Shown: positions 52,549 through 62,500 of the stretch, in pieces
Layout of the letters: each line of letters begins with the position of its first letter
Numbering within the stretch: the first letter of the stretch is position 1
Assembly: GCA_028583605.1 (NCBI GenBank)
Contig: CM053336.1
Location: forward strand, 29,160,350 to 29,224,349
Reading direction: 5' to 3'
DNA: 64,000 nt
Source of the DNA: Dastarcus helophoroides
Taxonomy: Eukaryota; Arthropoda; Insecta; Coleoptera; Bothrideridae
Notes under the pieces: model-generated
Told to the model about the DNA's origin: nothing
The model's database searches: none
What the model saw: only the letters and a program-made list of their open reading frames with translations
Translations under genes and position numbers: made by a program

Positions 52549-53661
52549 CTAGGAGGAATCGAGATAAGCCACTTCGTGGTATTGTGGGGCATACATTGTT
52601 ATATATAAAAATGGGCTTAACTCAAATTTAGATTTTTTCGAGTTACGCACTTTGTGATATTGACGACGATGTGGCCCTATATATGTCGCTTCTTCTCCTT
52701 CATTGACGATTACTAGGTCCAGCTCGGCTGTCGCCTCAGTAATCGCGTTTCCTCTGTTGTCTTCCCTTTGACTTCCCCAAGCAGGTGACTTACTGTTCAC
52801 GTCTGCTCCAATTAATATTTCTCCTCCTTTGTTCTTTAAATTGGTTACAATTTCCTTTAACCTTCTTACTTTCGTATTAAATGTGTCGTTTTCCATTCTT
52901 CTTGCTACCGGTGGGATGTAGGATGATACCACAAAGATGTGTTTTTTACCTAAATTAATACTAATTACCGTATTATATTCATCCGCTAATTCCTTTATTT
53001 CCATGGCTCCTATTTTGCTACTATTAATTAGTATCGCTGTTTTGCTTCCTCCGGTAAAAACTTTTATTTGCCCACTAAATCATTTTATTAATGCCCCATT
53101 TACATGGGGTTCCTGTATCAATATAATTTGAATACCCTCCCTAATTATCCTTTCATTCAGTAACGATGTAGCCGTTTTCCCCATTTTCGCCGGATTAACT
53201 TTCGCCCTAAGTAATTTTGTTGTTGCCTCCGCATTTTCCTTGTTTGCCCCCTTAAGGACAACCGCATAAGTGTTTTTAGTATTCTCCTCCACCTTTTTAA
53301 TCCTATCCTGCACCAATTTTTTAGATTTTTTTCCTACCTTTTCACCGCTTTTCTTCTTCGTCTGCTTCTCCGTCTTTTGTTTGCTGCTCCCTCTTTGATA
53401 AAGGTATTCACAATTCTGCGAAGTTCGCCTGCTTCTCCCTCGAGTTTCCTTATTGTGGAGTGTAACGCCAATACATACTCGCGTAGGGTCTTCTGCTCCG
53501 ATAAATAAGGTGATTGACTTTGATTTTCCGGTTAATATTCCCAAACTCGCCGATAAAATCATGTCCGACGGATCCGCGGCCATGTCCTCGACACTTGTCA
53601 CACCACTATTTTTGCCTCTATTTGTCCCTTCACTCCGTGTAACCTCCACTTCACTTTGCAT
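52549..53661 (-). mobile_element. R1-like LINE, copy 2 (internal deletion, ORF1-ORF2 fusion)
   Basis: ORF1 N-terminus from ATG at 53661 ([46 protein letters not shown]) runs into [20 protein letters not shown], the latter half belonging to ORF2 endonuclease. In copy 1 these points are about 960 bp apart, so ORF1's Cys clusters and the ORF2 start are deleted; GGRAAA at both edges may have guided the event. A single TGA after HVNGALIK (copy 1 has GGA, Gly) interrupts the fused frame. It then continues IKELADEYNTVISINLG, GGEILIGADVNSKSPAWGS and ITEATAELDLVIVNEGE, the endonuclease core with G-A-D-V-N. It ends near 52600. The 5' end abuts 28S rDNA. Confidence 0.85.
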
Positions 53662-53911
53662 TGCGGGTCGCGGCTGACGTGCCGGGCCTGGGCGAGGTGA
53701 AGTGTCGTTCGCGGCGTCGGATCCGAGCCCGGTCCCGTGCCTTGGCCTCCCGCGGAATCGTCTAGCTGCGAGACCCTGGTATCGCTTGCAAGGGCGCCCA
53801 GGTGTTCTGTTCGGCCGCCGTTCAACGGTCAGCTCAGAACTGGCACGGACCGGGGGAATTCGACTGTCTAATTAAAACAAAGCATTGCGATAGCCCTAGC
53901 GGGTGTTGACG

Positions 53912-54000
<89 letters not shown>
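53662..54000 (+). rRNA. 28S rRNA fragment upstream of R2 copy 1
   Basis: Contains the highly conserved AGCTCAGAACTGGCACGGAC, AATTAAAACAAAGCATTGCG, GCAATGTGATTTCTGCCCAG and GCGCGGGTAAACGGCGGGAG, ending TAACTATGACTCTCTT at the R2 target. The first ~120 bases look like the GC-rich expansion segment just upstream. AAGG of the canonical target CTCTCTTAAGG is missing at the R2 5' junction. Left edge is the LINE copy 2. Only ~340 nt of the molecule is present, so it is a relic. Confidence 0.93.
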
Positions 54001-54345
54001 TCATCCCCCACCCCGTTTCCACCCCTAAACTACCCCCACCCCAAAACATCCCATTTTCACCCCCACCCCATTTCCACCCCTAAACTACCCCCACCCCAAA
54101 ACATCCCCACTTTCACTCCAACCCCATTTTCACCCCTAAACTACCCCCACCCCAAAACATCCCCATTTTCACCCCCAACCCTATTTCCACCCCACCCAAA
54201 ATCATCCCCATTTTCATCCCCAACCCCATCTCCACCCCTAAACTACCCCCACACAAAATTATCCCTATTTTCATCCCCAACCTCATTTCCACCCTTAAAC
54301 CACTTTCACCCCAATTCATCCCCTCTTCCATTTCCATTAACTCGC
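54001..54345. repeat. C-rich minisatellite in R2 copy 1 5' region
   Basis: About six ~57-bp units built from CCCCATTTTCACCCC, AACCCCATTTCCACCCC and TAAACTACCCCCACCCC. A G-rich minus-strand open frame here is a product of the repeat. Copy 2 has a similar array with different unit count and order. Confidence 0.85.
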
Positions 54346-54494
54346 CAGTATCCCACAACACAGAGAGTCTTTAGACGAGGGCCAATATACAGCCTGATAG
54401 GTTATTTGTATAACGACCAGTGTCTCAGGCACTGGAGAACTCAAGGCTATGCGCTATAAAACTTTCTCTAAGGCTAGGATAGTTCTCCGACGCC

Positions 54495-57400
54495 ATGGCG
54501 CCTAGCACAACATGCAGATGTGGAGCCGGACACGCTACGGTCCGAGCCCTTAACATCCATATGTCCGTCTGCGAGATGCGGGACCGGGCACGATGCGTCT
54601 TTTGCGGTGTGGCGTTTGCGACGTTCGCAGGCGTTTGCCAGCACGAGCGCCAAGCCCACACCGCCGAGTATAAAGCCTTGGAGGACCGATTGCCGACCTC
54701 TGAGTCAACCCTCTTTGCGAAGATGGCGGCAATCGAGGCCAGGGCTTTGAACGGGATATTTATCAAGGAAATGGTAGCAGCGACGGGGCTAACTAAAGAT
54801 CAAATACGACATCGAAGGGGAAAGGAGGATTACGCCAAGTATTTGGCAAAGGCCAAACTAGACCTGAAGAAGAGGTCTATGTTCAGTAAGGCTGGTTTCA
54901 GTAAGGCTGGTTCATCATCCAAACAGCCTACTCCTCCTCCCCCTGTCTCTCGGCACCCAACCACCAACCCGCCCACCAGAGGTGCCAACCCCAGTCTAGC
55001 TGCTGCCGTACCTACTGCGTCCAGGGTCACACGCAGTAAGAGCGTAGACCAACCTGTGGCCGCCCAACATCCATCCCATCAACGGCCACAGAAGAATATC
55101 CCGAGTCAAAAGACGCAAGCCACCTCAACAAAGACAGGCGGCACCAAGCTTCGAAAACCCTCGACCATCCAGGGGGTGTCCGGCCCTGCTAAAAGAACAA
55201 GAAGCCGCAGCACGGACGAGGCCGCACAACAACTAGATCATCAACGGCCAGTTAAGAAAACCACGAAGCCAGCCTCCCCACCCACCATCCCAGAGGAGGC
55301 TAACGTTAGTGCGTGCCGTATGTCGTATGCCGATGCGGCAGCGCATAGAGTGACCGTAGCCCTCCCCGAGCCCGACAGCACACATGCTGTAAGTGAATCA
55401 ACTTGCGTAGATCCCCCCTCAAACCCCCAGCCTGTAGTCCAGGCGTGCATCACTCGCAAGAGGCGGGACCGTCGAGGAGACCCGATGCAGGCCCCATTCC
55501 CAGTTCCGTTACCGACTGTAGCCCGCAGAGACCACCACCTGCGGCCTGGAGAGCGAGGAGGAGCTTATCAGCTGCGGACTTACATCCGCAGCGCGACTCG
55601 AGCAATGGGCTAGTCCCATTACTCGAGAAGGTTGATGAGCTCCTCGCCGACCTCCAGGAGAGTCAGAGGCCCAGAGTTCAGACTCTCATTGCGGCCATAA
55701 GAGAGGAAGACCCCAGTGCGTCCCAAATCCTTCTGGACGCCTGGGTTAAGGAGTTCTTCCTCTCGAATCACCAACGAAAAAGAGCCGGTAACGGGAATAA
55801 ACGCCCTGAACGTCATTATGCCCAGTCCAACACGGGCACCGGAGACCGTGCCAGCGCCTACAAAAAAGCCCAAGAGCTTTATGGTAAGGCTAGGTCGGCG
55901 CTGGCCGGTGCTATATTAGAGGGCAGGGACGTGGGGCTTGTAGAGGATCTCCCCGACGATTCCGATATTCTTGCGCACTATCGGGCACTGTTCGAGCGCC
56001 CTACTGAACAGGTGATCAGACCGCCACCAATTACAGACCATAAAACATCTTCATCGGTCATGACTCCGGTCGCTGTGGATGATGTTGCGAAAGCTAAGGA
56101 CGGGTGGCGTAGAGCAGCCCCCGGTCTTGACGGTGTCTCTACGGAGTCCGTCAAGGCTGCAGATAATGCCATTCTGGCCATTATGTTCAACTTCGTCCTG
56201 GCGCGCAACATCATCCCCAGCGACTGGCGTCAGCTTAAGACGGTACTGATCCACAAGGATGGTGACAGACGTGCGGTGTCCAACTACCGCCCTATTTCGA
56301 TTGCCCCAGCCGCCATGCGGTTGTTCCACCGAGTTCTCGCGAAGAGGCTTAACAACGCGACAAACCTCAATACCAACCAAAGAGGCTTCGCGAAGCTCGA
56401 TGGAACGCTGGCTAACACTGTAATACTGGAACATTACATCAATTCCAGAAGGGCGGAGGGCAAACCGTACGCTGTCATCTCCTTGGATGTCAGTAAGGCG
56501 TTCGATGCAGTGCCGCACGGGGTTATTTTAAGAGCCATGAGGAGGCAGGGGGTCGAAGAGACGCTGATCTCGTATGTTCGTAACATGCTTGATGCTACCA
56601 CCACTACTATTAAAACCCCGACCAATACCATCGGTCCTATCAAGATGGAAAGGGGCATCAAGCAGGGGGACCCTATGAGTCCGATCCTGTTTAATTTCGT
56701 AATAGATGAGCTTTTGGATCTGCTCAATGATGGCCAGTCGGGTGGGTCGATTGGTCCAGGTATCAGATGTGCGGCGATGGCCTTCGCCGACGACATTGTC
56801 CTTCTGGAGGACTCAGACTTAAGCATCCCAATCATGCTTGACAAAGTCTCGGAGTTTCTGGGTAACCGGGGACTCCAGATAAACGCCCGTAAGTCATACA
56901 GTCTGAGCACCAGGATGCACCAGAAGAGGCATGTCGTCGTGACGAAACCTATATACTCCATCGACGGCAATAAGATCCAAGCCGTCACAGCCATCAACAC
57001 CATAAGGTACCTGGGCAACGACTTCGGCCACAGCGGTGTCCAAAAGCCGTCCCTTACGAAGTTAAACCTATGGTTATCGAGACTCGCTAGGGCCCCTCTT
57101 AAACCAGATCAGCGTCTTTTCGTCCTCCGGACCTACCTCATCCCCCGTATGCAGTATGGGCTGCAGGTGGGAAAAATAACATCTAGGATATTGAGGGAGG
57201 CGGATAAGATGATAAAGTTTTTCATCAAGAGATCTCTACACATCGCAAGAACCACTCCCGATGTGTATATCTACGCAGCGTTGAGAGACGGTGGTTTGGG
57301 AGTCCCCAACCTGAGGAGAGACGTCCCCCGCACCCTTCTAGGAAGATTAACGGGCTTGCTGCACACTTCTGAAGACCCGGTTCTTCTGTACACCCTCCAG

Positions 57401-58252
57401 TCAGAGGACGCGCACAAGACCTTTGCGCGCTTACATGCTCTGGCCGGGGATATGCCCTCCCAGCACTTTTGGAGGGAAAAGCTCCGCGAATGCCCCTTCT
57501 CCCGGGGCCTGGAGACCGCAAATGAGGACATAGCCAGCAGGGACTGGTTGACCACCCGTCCACCTGGGTGGTCAGGTCGTGACTTTGTACAGGCGGCTCA
57601 CCTTCGCACTAACAACCTGCCCACTGCATCAATCCCCTCCAACCCTATCGAGGCGCGGAGATGCAGGGGCGGTTGCAGCAAGCAGGAGACGATCTCGCAT
57701 GTACTGCAATCCTGCCCAGTTACTCACTGGGATAGGATTCGCAGACATAACGGGGTCGTTGCTAAGCTTGCTGCCCACTGTAAGTCCAAGAAGTGGGGAG
57801 TCAAAGAGGAGCCGCATGTACGTCACCCTGATGGTACGCTTTTCAAGCCAGACCTTATAATCCATCAGGAGTCCTTACGTACCATCGTTGCGGATGTCCA
57901 GGTCTCGAGGGAGGGGTCAATCGGAATGAGTACGGTGTACAGGAACAAGGAGGAAGTGTACAACAACCCCAAGTTCCTGGAAGCAGCGAGGAAGAGGTGG
58001 CCAGGAAAGAACTTTCAATTCACCCCAGTCATCGTGGGTGCCCGGGGCATATGGCCCCGCTGTAATGCTCCGGCTACTGACGTCCTGGCCATCCCTTCCA
58101 ACCTTAGGAAGAGCGTGGTGGCGGGTGTCCTCAAGTGGGGGGCCTCAATCCACAAGTCGTTCATGCGGCGTGTGTGGTCCGGGGGCGGGCAGGGCTTAGG
58201 CCCAAATGCGCGTCGGCGTGCAGGCGACATTAGTGCGCGACGCCATACGTAG
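54495..58252 (+). pseudogene. R2 protein, copy 1 (one frameshift)
   Basis: ATG at 54495. Residues 7-26 form CRC...H-x3-C, and 34-55 form a C2H2 finger (CVFCGVAFATFAGVCQHERQ-AH). A Myb-like segment follows (ATGLTKDQIRHRRGKEDYA). A run of six C at about 55414 (seven in copy 2) shifts the frame; the second part is open to 58252. RT motifs: WRQLKTVLIHKDGDRRAV, NYRPISIAPAAMRLFHRVLA, VISLDVSKAFDAVPHG, IKQGDPMSPILFNFVIDEL and the catalytic AFADDIVLLED. The C-terminus has CRGGCSKQETISHVLQSC (C-x3-C-x7-H-x4-C) and the restriction-like endonuclease KPDLIIHQE...VADVQVS. Apart from the C run no defect was seen. Two N-terminal fingers separate it from R2 clades with one. Confidence 0.95.
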
Positions 58253-58852
58253 TCTAACCAGCTTCGTGAGTGTTAGCGTGGGTTGGTCTTATTCACCATG
58301 GAGAGAGTAGTGTGACTCCATGGTCGATATCCCTCGTAGGCGCGATATTTTCTTTCATTTTCACAAGCCATTCCATCTGGCTTGCATGTTTCGGCATGTT
58401 TCGATAAGAGTGGACGCACGTAATCCTCTTTCTTTTGTGTCGTCCACATGCACATATATAATATCCGCCTACGAGCACAGCGCTTTCCGATTACACAATG
58501 AGCGACCATCACTCATTCATGGTGGGTGATACCACCATGTTTATAAGTCGGAAAGCTAACGAACAACCCAGGTTCTCACGTTCGGGAGGGTTCACCCGGG
58601 CCAGGAAGCCAGCGTGTGACTCTATCTGTGCATCATGCCTAACAACCGCATGAGCTAGGGCTATAAGCCCTAGAACCCCGTCGGTGCGATGTTCGCAAAC
58701 CCGGCGAGTCACACGCAGCTAGAGCCTCCCGACCAGATTTTCTTTTTCTATTGTCTCAGTATATTGTAATTTTAGGCTGAATCGCAGAGTGTCTGCCTTT
58801 ACATCTGTTAACAATATTGTACAAGTATTTATACAACCAATAAATATTCTAA
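58253..58852 (+). other. R2 3' untranslated region, copy 1
   Basis: 600 bp after the stop. It contains several short inverted segments (for example GGCGATATT/AATATCCGCC-like around 58340-58465, ACCATG/CATGGT near 58520), as expected for the structured RNA recognised by R2 protein. The first part matches copy 2 up to the window end. Confidence 0.8.
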
Positions 58853-59270
58853 TAGCCAAATGCCTCGTCATTTAATTAAGTGACGTGCATGAATGGATTA
58901 ACGAGATTCCCAACTGTCCCTACCTACTATCTAGCGAAACCACTGCCAAGGCAACGGGCTTGGAAAAATTAGCGGGGAAAGAAGACCCTGTTGAACTTGA
59001 CTCTAGTCTGGCACTGTAAGGAGACATGAGAGGTGTAGCATAAGTGGGAGATGGCAACATCGACAGTGAAATATCACTTTCATCGTTTCTTTACTTACTC
59101 GGTGAGACGGAACGCGTGCGCCGTTCGCCCATGTGGCGGCGGCTGTCACGGTGTTCTCGAGCCAAGCGCGCAGAGTGGCGTACCGGACTTCGAGCCGGCG
59201 TCTTTCCGTCGGTGATCGTTCGCGCGATCGTCACGGTGGTCGTCGTGCTGAAAATTTCAACGCTCTAGCT
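58853..59270 (+). rRNA. 28S rRNA fragment downstream of R2 copy 1
   Basis: Begins TAGCCAAATGCCTCGTCA and continues GCATGAATGGATTAACGAGA, ACTATCTAGCGAAACCAC, AAGAAGACCCTGTTGA and TAAGTGGGAGATGGCAACAT. It ends in a GC-rich expansion segment. Compared with the conserved sequence I remember it has indels (TTTAATTAAGTGACG, CCCAACTGTCCC, GTGAAATATCACTTTC), so it is probably not functional. The R1 site nearby is uninterrupted. Confidence 0.9.
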
Positions 59271-59446
59271 CGTAGTATCCAGAACTGCAAATTTGGCCAC
59301 ATCGGACTAAGCCCGATCGCTTGCAAGGGCGCCCAGGTGTTCTGTTCGGCCGCCGTTCAACGGTCAGCTCAGAACTGGCACGGACCGGGGGAATTCGACT
59401 GTCTAATTAATACAAAGCATTGCGATGGCCCTAGCGGGTGTTGACG

Positions 59447-59515
<69 letters not shown>

Positions 59516-59538
59516 AGGAGTAACTATGACCCTCTAAG
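59271..59538 (+). rRNA. Second upstream 28S fragment, before R2 copy 2
   Basis: From about 59318 (TCGCTTGCAAGGGCGCCCAG) it repeats the 53790-54000 segment with scattered changes (AATTAATACAAAGC, GCGATGGCCC, CGGCGAGGAG, ATGACCCTCTAAG) and ends at the R2 site. The ~47 bases before 59318 join the downstream end of one 28S fragment to the upstream part of the next; their origin is unclear. No 18S, 5.8S or spacer lies between the units. Confidence 0.88.
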
Positions 59539-62500
59539 TTCCCCATTCCTGTCTCTTCCTAATTTCCCCAATCTCCAATTCCCACTTTAACTCCACTATC
59601 CCCTATATTTCCAACCCCTAAACTACCCCCACCCCAAAACATCCCCACTTTCACCCCAACCCCATTTTCACCCCCAAACTACCCCCACCCCAAAACATCC
59701 CCATTTTCACCCCCAACCCCATTTCCACCCCCAAACTACCCCCACCCAAAATCATCCCCATTTTCATTCCCAATCCCATTTCAACCCTTAAACTACCCCC
59801 ACACAAAATTATCCCCATTTTCATCCCCAACCTCATTTCCACCCTTAAACCACTTTCACCCCAATTCATCCCCTCTTCCATTCCCATTAACTCGCCCGTA
59901 TCCCACAACACAGAGAGTCTTTAGACGAGGGCCAATATACAGCCTGATAGGTTATTTGTATAACGACCAGTGTCTTAGGCATTGGAGTGTAAAAAGCTAG
60001 GTGCTATAAAATTTTCTACAAGGCAAGGATAATTCTCCGAAGCCATGGCACCTAGCACAACTTGCAGATGTGGAGCCGGACACGCTACGGTCCGAGCTCT
60101 CACCATCCACATGTCCGTCTGCGAGACACGGGACCGGACGAGATGCGTCTTTTGCGGTGTGGCGTTTGCGACGTTCGCAGGCGTACGCCAGCACGAACGC
60201 CAAGCCCACACCGCCGAGTACAACCAAGCCCTGGAAGATCGGTTGCCGACCTCTGAGTCAACCCTCTTCGCGAAGATGGCGGCAATCGAGGCCAGGGCCC
60301 GGAATGGGATATTTATCAAGGAGATGGTAGCAGCGACGGGGCTAACCAAAGATCAAATTCGACATCGCAGGGGAAAGGAGGATTACGCCAAGTACTTGGC
60401 AAAGGCCAAACTAGACCTCAAGAAGAGGTCTATGTTCAATAAGGCTGGACCATCATCTAAGCAGCCTACTCCTCCTCCCCCTGTCCCTAGGCACCCAACC
60501 ACCAACCCGTCCACCAGAGGTGCCAACCCCAGTTTAGCTGCTGCCGCTCCTACTGCGAGCAGGGTCACACGCAGTAAGAGCGTTGACCAACCTGTGGCCG
60601 CCCAACATCCACTCCACCAACGGCCACAGAAGAATATCCCTTCCCAAAAGACGCAAGCCGCCTCTACAAAGTCAGGCGGCTCCAAGCTACGAAAACCCTC
60701 GAACATCCAGGGGGTGTCCGGCCCGGCAGTAAGAACCCGAAGTCGCAGCACGGACGAGGCCGCTCAACATCCAGACCAGCAACGGCCAACTAAGAAAATC
60801 ACGAAGCCAGCCTCCCCACCCACCATCCCAGAGGAGGCTAGCGTTAGTGCGAGTGCGTGTCGTATGTCGTATGCCGATGCGGCTGCGCATAGAGCGACCG
60901 TAGCCCTCCCCGAACCCGACAGCACACATGCCGTAAGTACATCAACTTGCGTAGATCCCCCCCTCAAACCCCCAGCCTGTAGTCCAGGCGTGCATTACTC
61001 GCAAGAGGCGGGACCGTCGAGGAGACCCGATGCAAGCCCCATCCCCAGTACCGTTACCGACTCTAATCCGCAGAGACCACCACCTGCGGCCTGGAGAGCG
61101 AGGAGGAGCTTATCAGCTGCGGACTTACATCCGCAGCGCGACTCGAGCGATGGGCTAGTCCCATTACTCGAGAAGGTTGATGAGCTCCTCGCCGACCTCC
61201 AGGAGAGTCAGAGGCCCAGAGTTCAGACTCTCATTGCGGCCATAAGAGAGGAAGACCCCAGTGCGTCCCAAATCCTTCTGGACGCCTGGGTTAAGGAGTT
61301 CTTCCTCTCGAATCACCAACGAAAAAGAGCCGGTAACGGGAATAAACGCCCTGAACGTCACTATGCCCAGTCCAACACGGGCAACGGAGACCGTGCCAGC
61401 GCCTACAAAAAAGCCCAAGAGCTTTATGGTAAGGCTAGGTCGGCGCTGGCCGGTGCTATATTAGAGGGCAGGGACGTGGGGCTTGTAGAGGATCTCCCCG
61501 ACGATTCCGATATTCTTGCGCACTATCGGGCACTGTTCGAGCGCCCTACTGAACAGGTGATCAGACCGCCACCAATTACAGACCATAAAACATCTTCATC
61601 GGTCATGACTCCGGTCGCTGTGGATGATGTTGCGAAAGCTAAGGACGGGTGGCGTAGAGCAGCCCCCGGTCTTGACGGTGTCTCTACGGAGTCCGTCAAG
61701 GCTGCTGATAATGCCATTCTGGCCATTATGTTCAATTTCGTCCTGGCGCGCAACATCATCCCCAGCGACTGGCGTCAGCTAAAGACGGTTCTGATCCACA
61801 AGGATGGTGACAGACGTGCGGTGTCCAACTACCGCCCCGTTTCAATTGCCCCAGCCGCTATGCGGTTATTCCACCGAGTTCTCGCGAAGAGGCTTAACAG
61901 CGCAACTAACCTCAATAACAACCACAGAGGCTTCGCGAAGCTCGATGGAACACTGGCAAATACCGTAATTCTGGATCACTACATCAATTCCAAAAGGGCG
62001 GAGGGCAAACCGTACGCTGTCATCTCCTTGGACGTCAGTAAGGCGTTCGACGCAGTGCCGCACGGGGTCATCCTAAGAGCTATGAGGAGGCAGGGGGTCG
62101 AGGAGACGCTGATCTCGTACGTTCCGCAATATGCTTGATGCCACCACCACCACTATCAAAACCCCGACCACTACCATCGGTCCTATAAAGATGGAAAGGG
62201 GCATCAAGCAGGGGGACCCTATGAGTCCGATCCTGTTTAACTTTGTGATAGATGAGCTTTTGGATTTGATCAACGATGGCCAGTCGGGTGGGTCGATTGG
62301 CCCGGGTATTAGATGCGCGGCGATGGCCTTCGCCGACGACATTGTCCTTCTGGAGGACTCAGACTTAAGCGTCCCACTCATGCTTGACAAAGTATCGGAG
62401 TTTCTGGGTAACCGGAGACTTCAGATAAACACCCGAAAGTCATATAGTCTGAGTACCAGGATGCACCAGAAGAGGACATGTCGTCGTGACGAAGCCAATC

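Larger units (their letters stand above)
54001..58852 (+). mobile_element. R2 non-LTR retrotransposon, copy 1 (4,852 bp)
   Basis: Flanked by 28S on both sides at the exact R2 site: 5' ...GACTCTCTT and 3' TAGCCAAATGCCTCGTC. It contains a 494-bp 5' region with C-rich minisatellite, one ~1,250-codon ORF split by a single-base loss, and a 600-bp 3' untranslated region ending ATAAATATTCTAA with no poly(A). R2 integrates by target-primed reverse transcription at this site only. Confidence 0.95.

Noticed and set aside
54001..54200. HDV-like self-cleaving ribozyme at the R2 5' end
   Set aside because: Expected for R2, but I could not build the double-pseudoknot from the C-rich sequence by eye.
54113..54361. 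Gly/Met-rich 82-codon minus-strand frame (and 86-codon one at 59651-59911)
   Set aside because: Translation of the C-rich minisatellite on the wrong strand; repeat number differs between copies.
55619..57018. Long minus-strand open frames opposite the R2 protein (for example 56434-57018)
   Set aside because: Shadows of the GC-rich R2 coding frame; no known domain.
53662..59538. Functional rDNA units
   Set aside because: Only short 28S fragments are present, with indels in conserved positions and no 18S, 5.8S or spacer.
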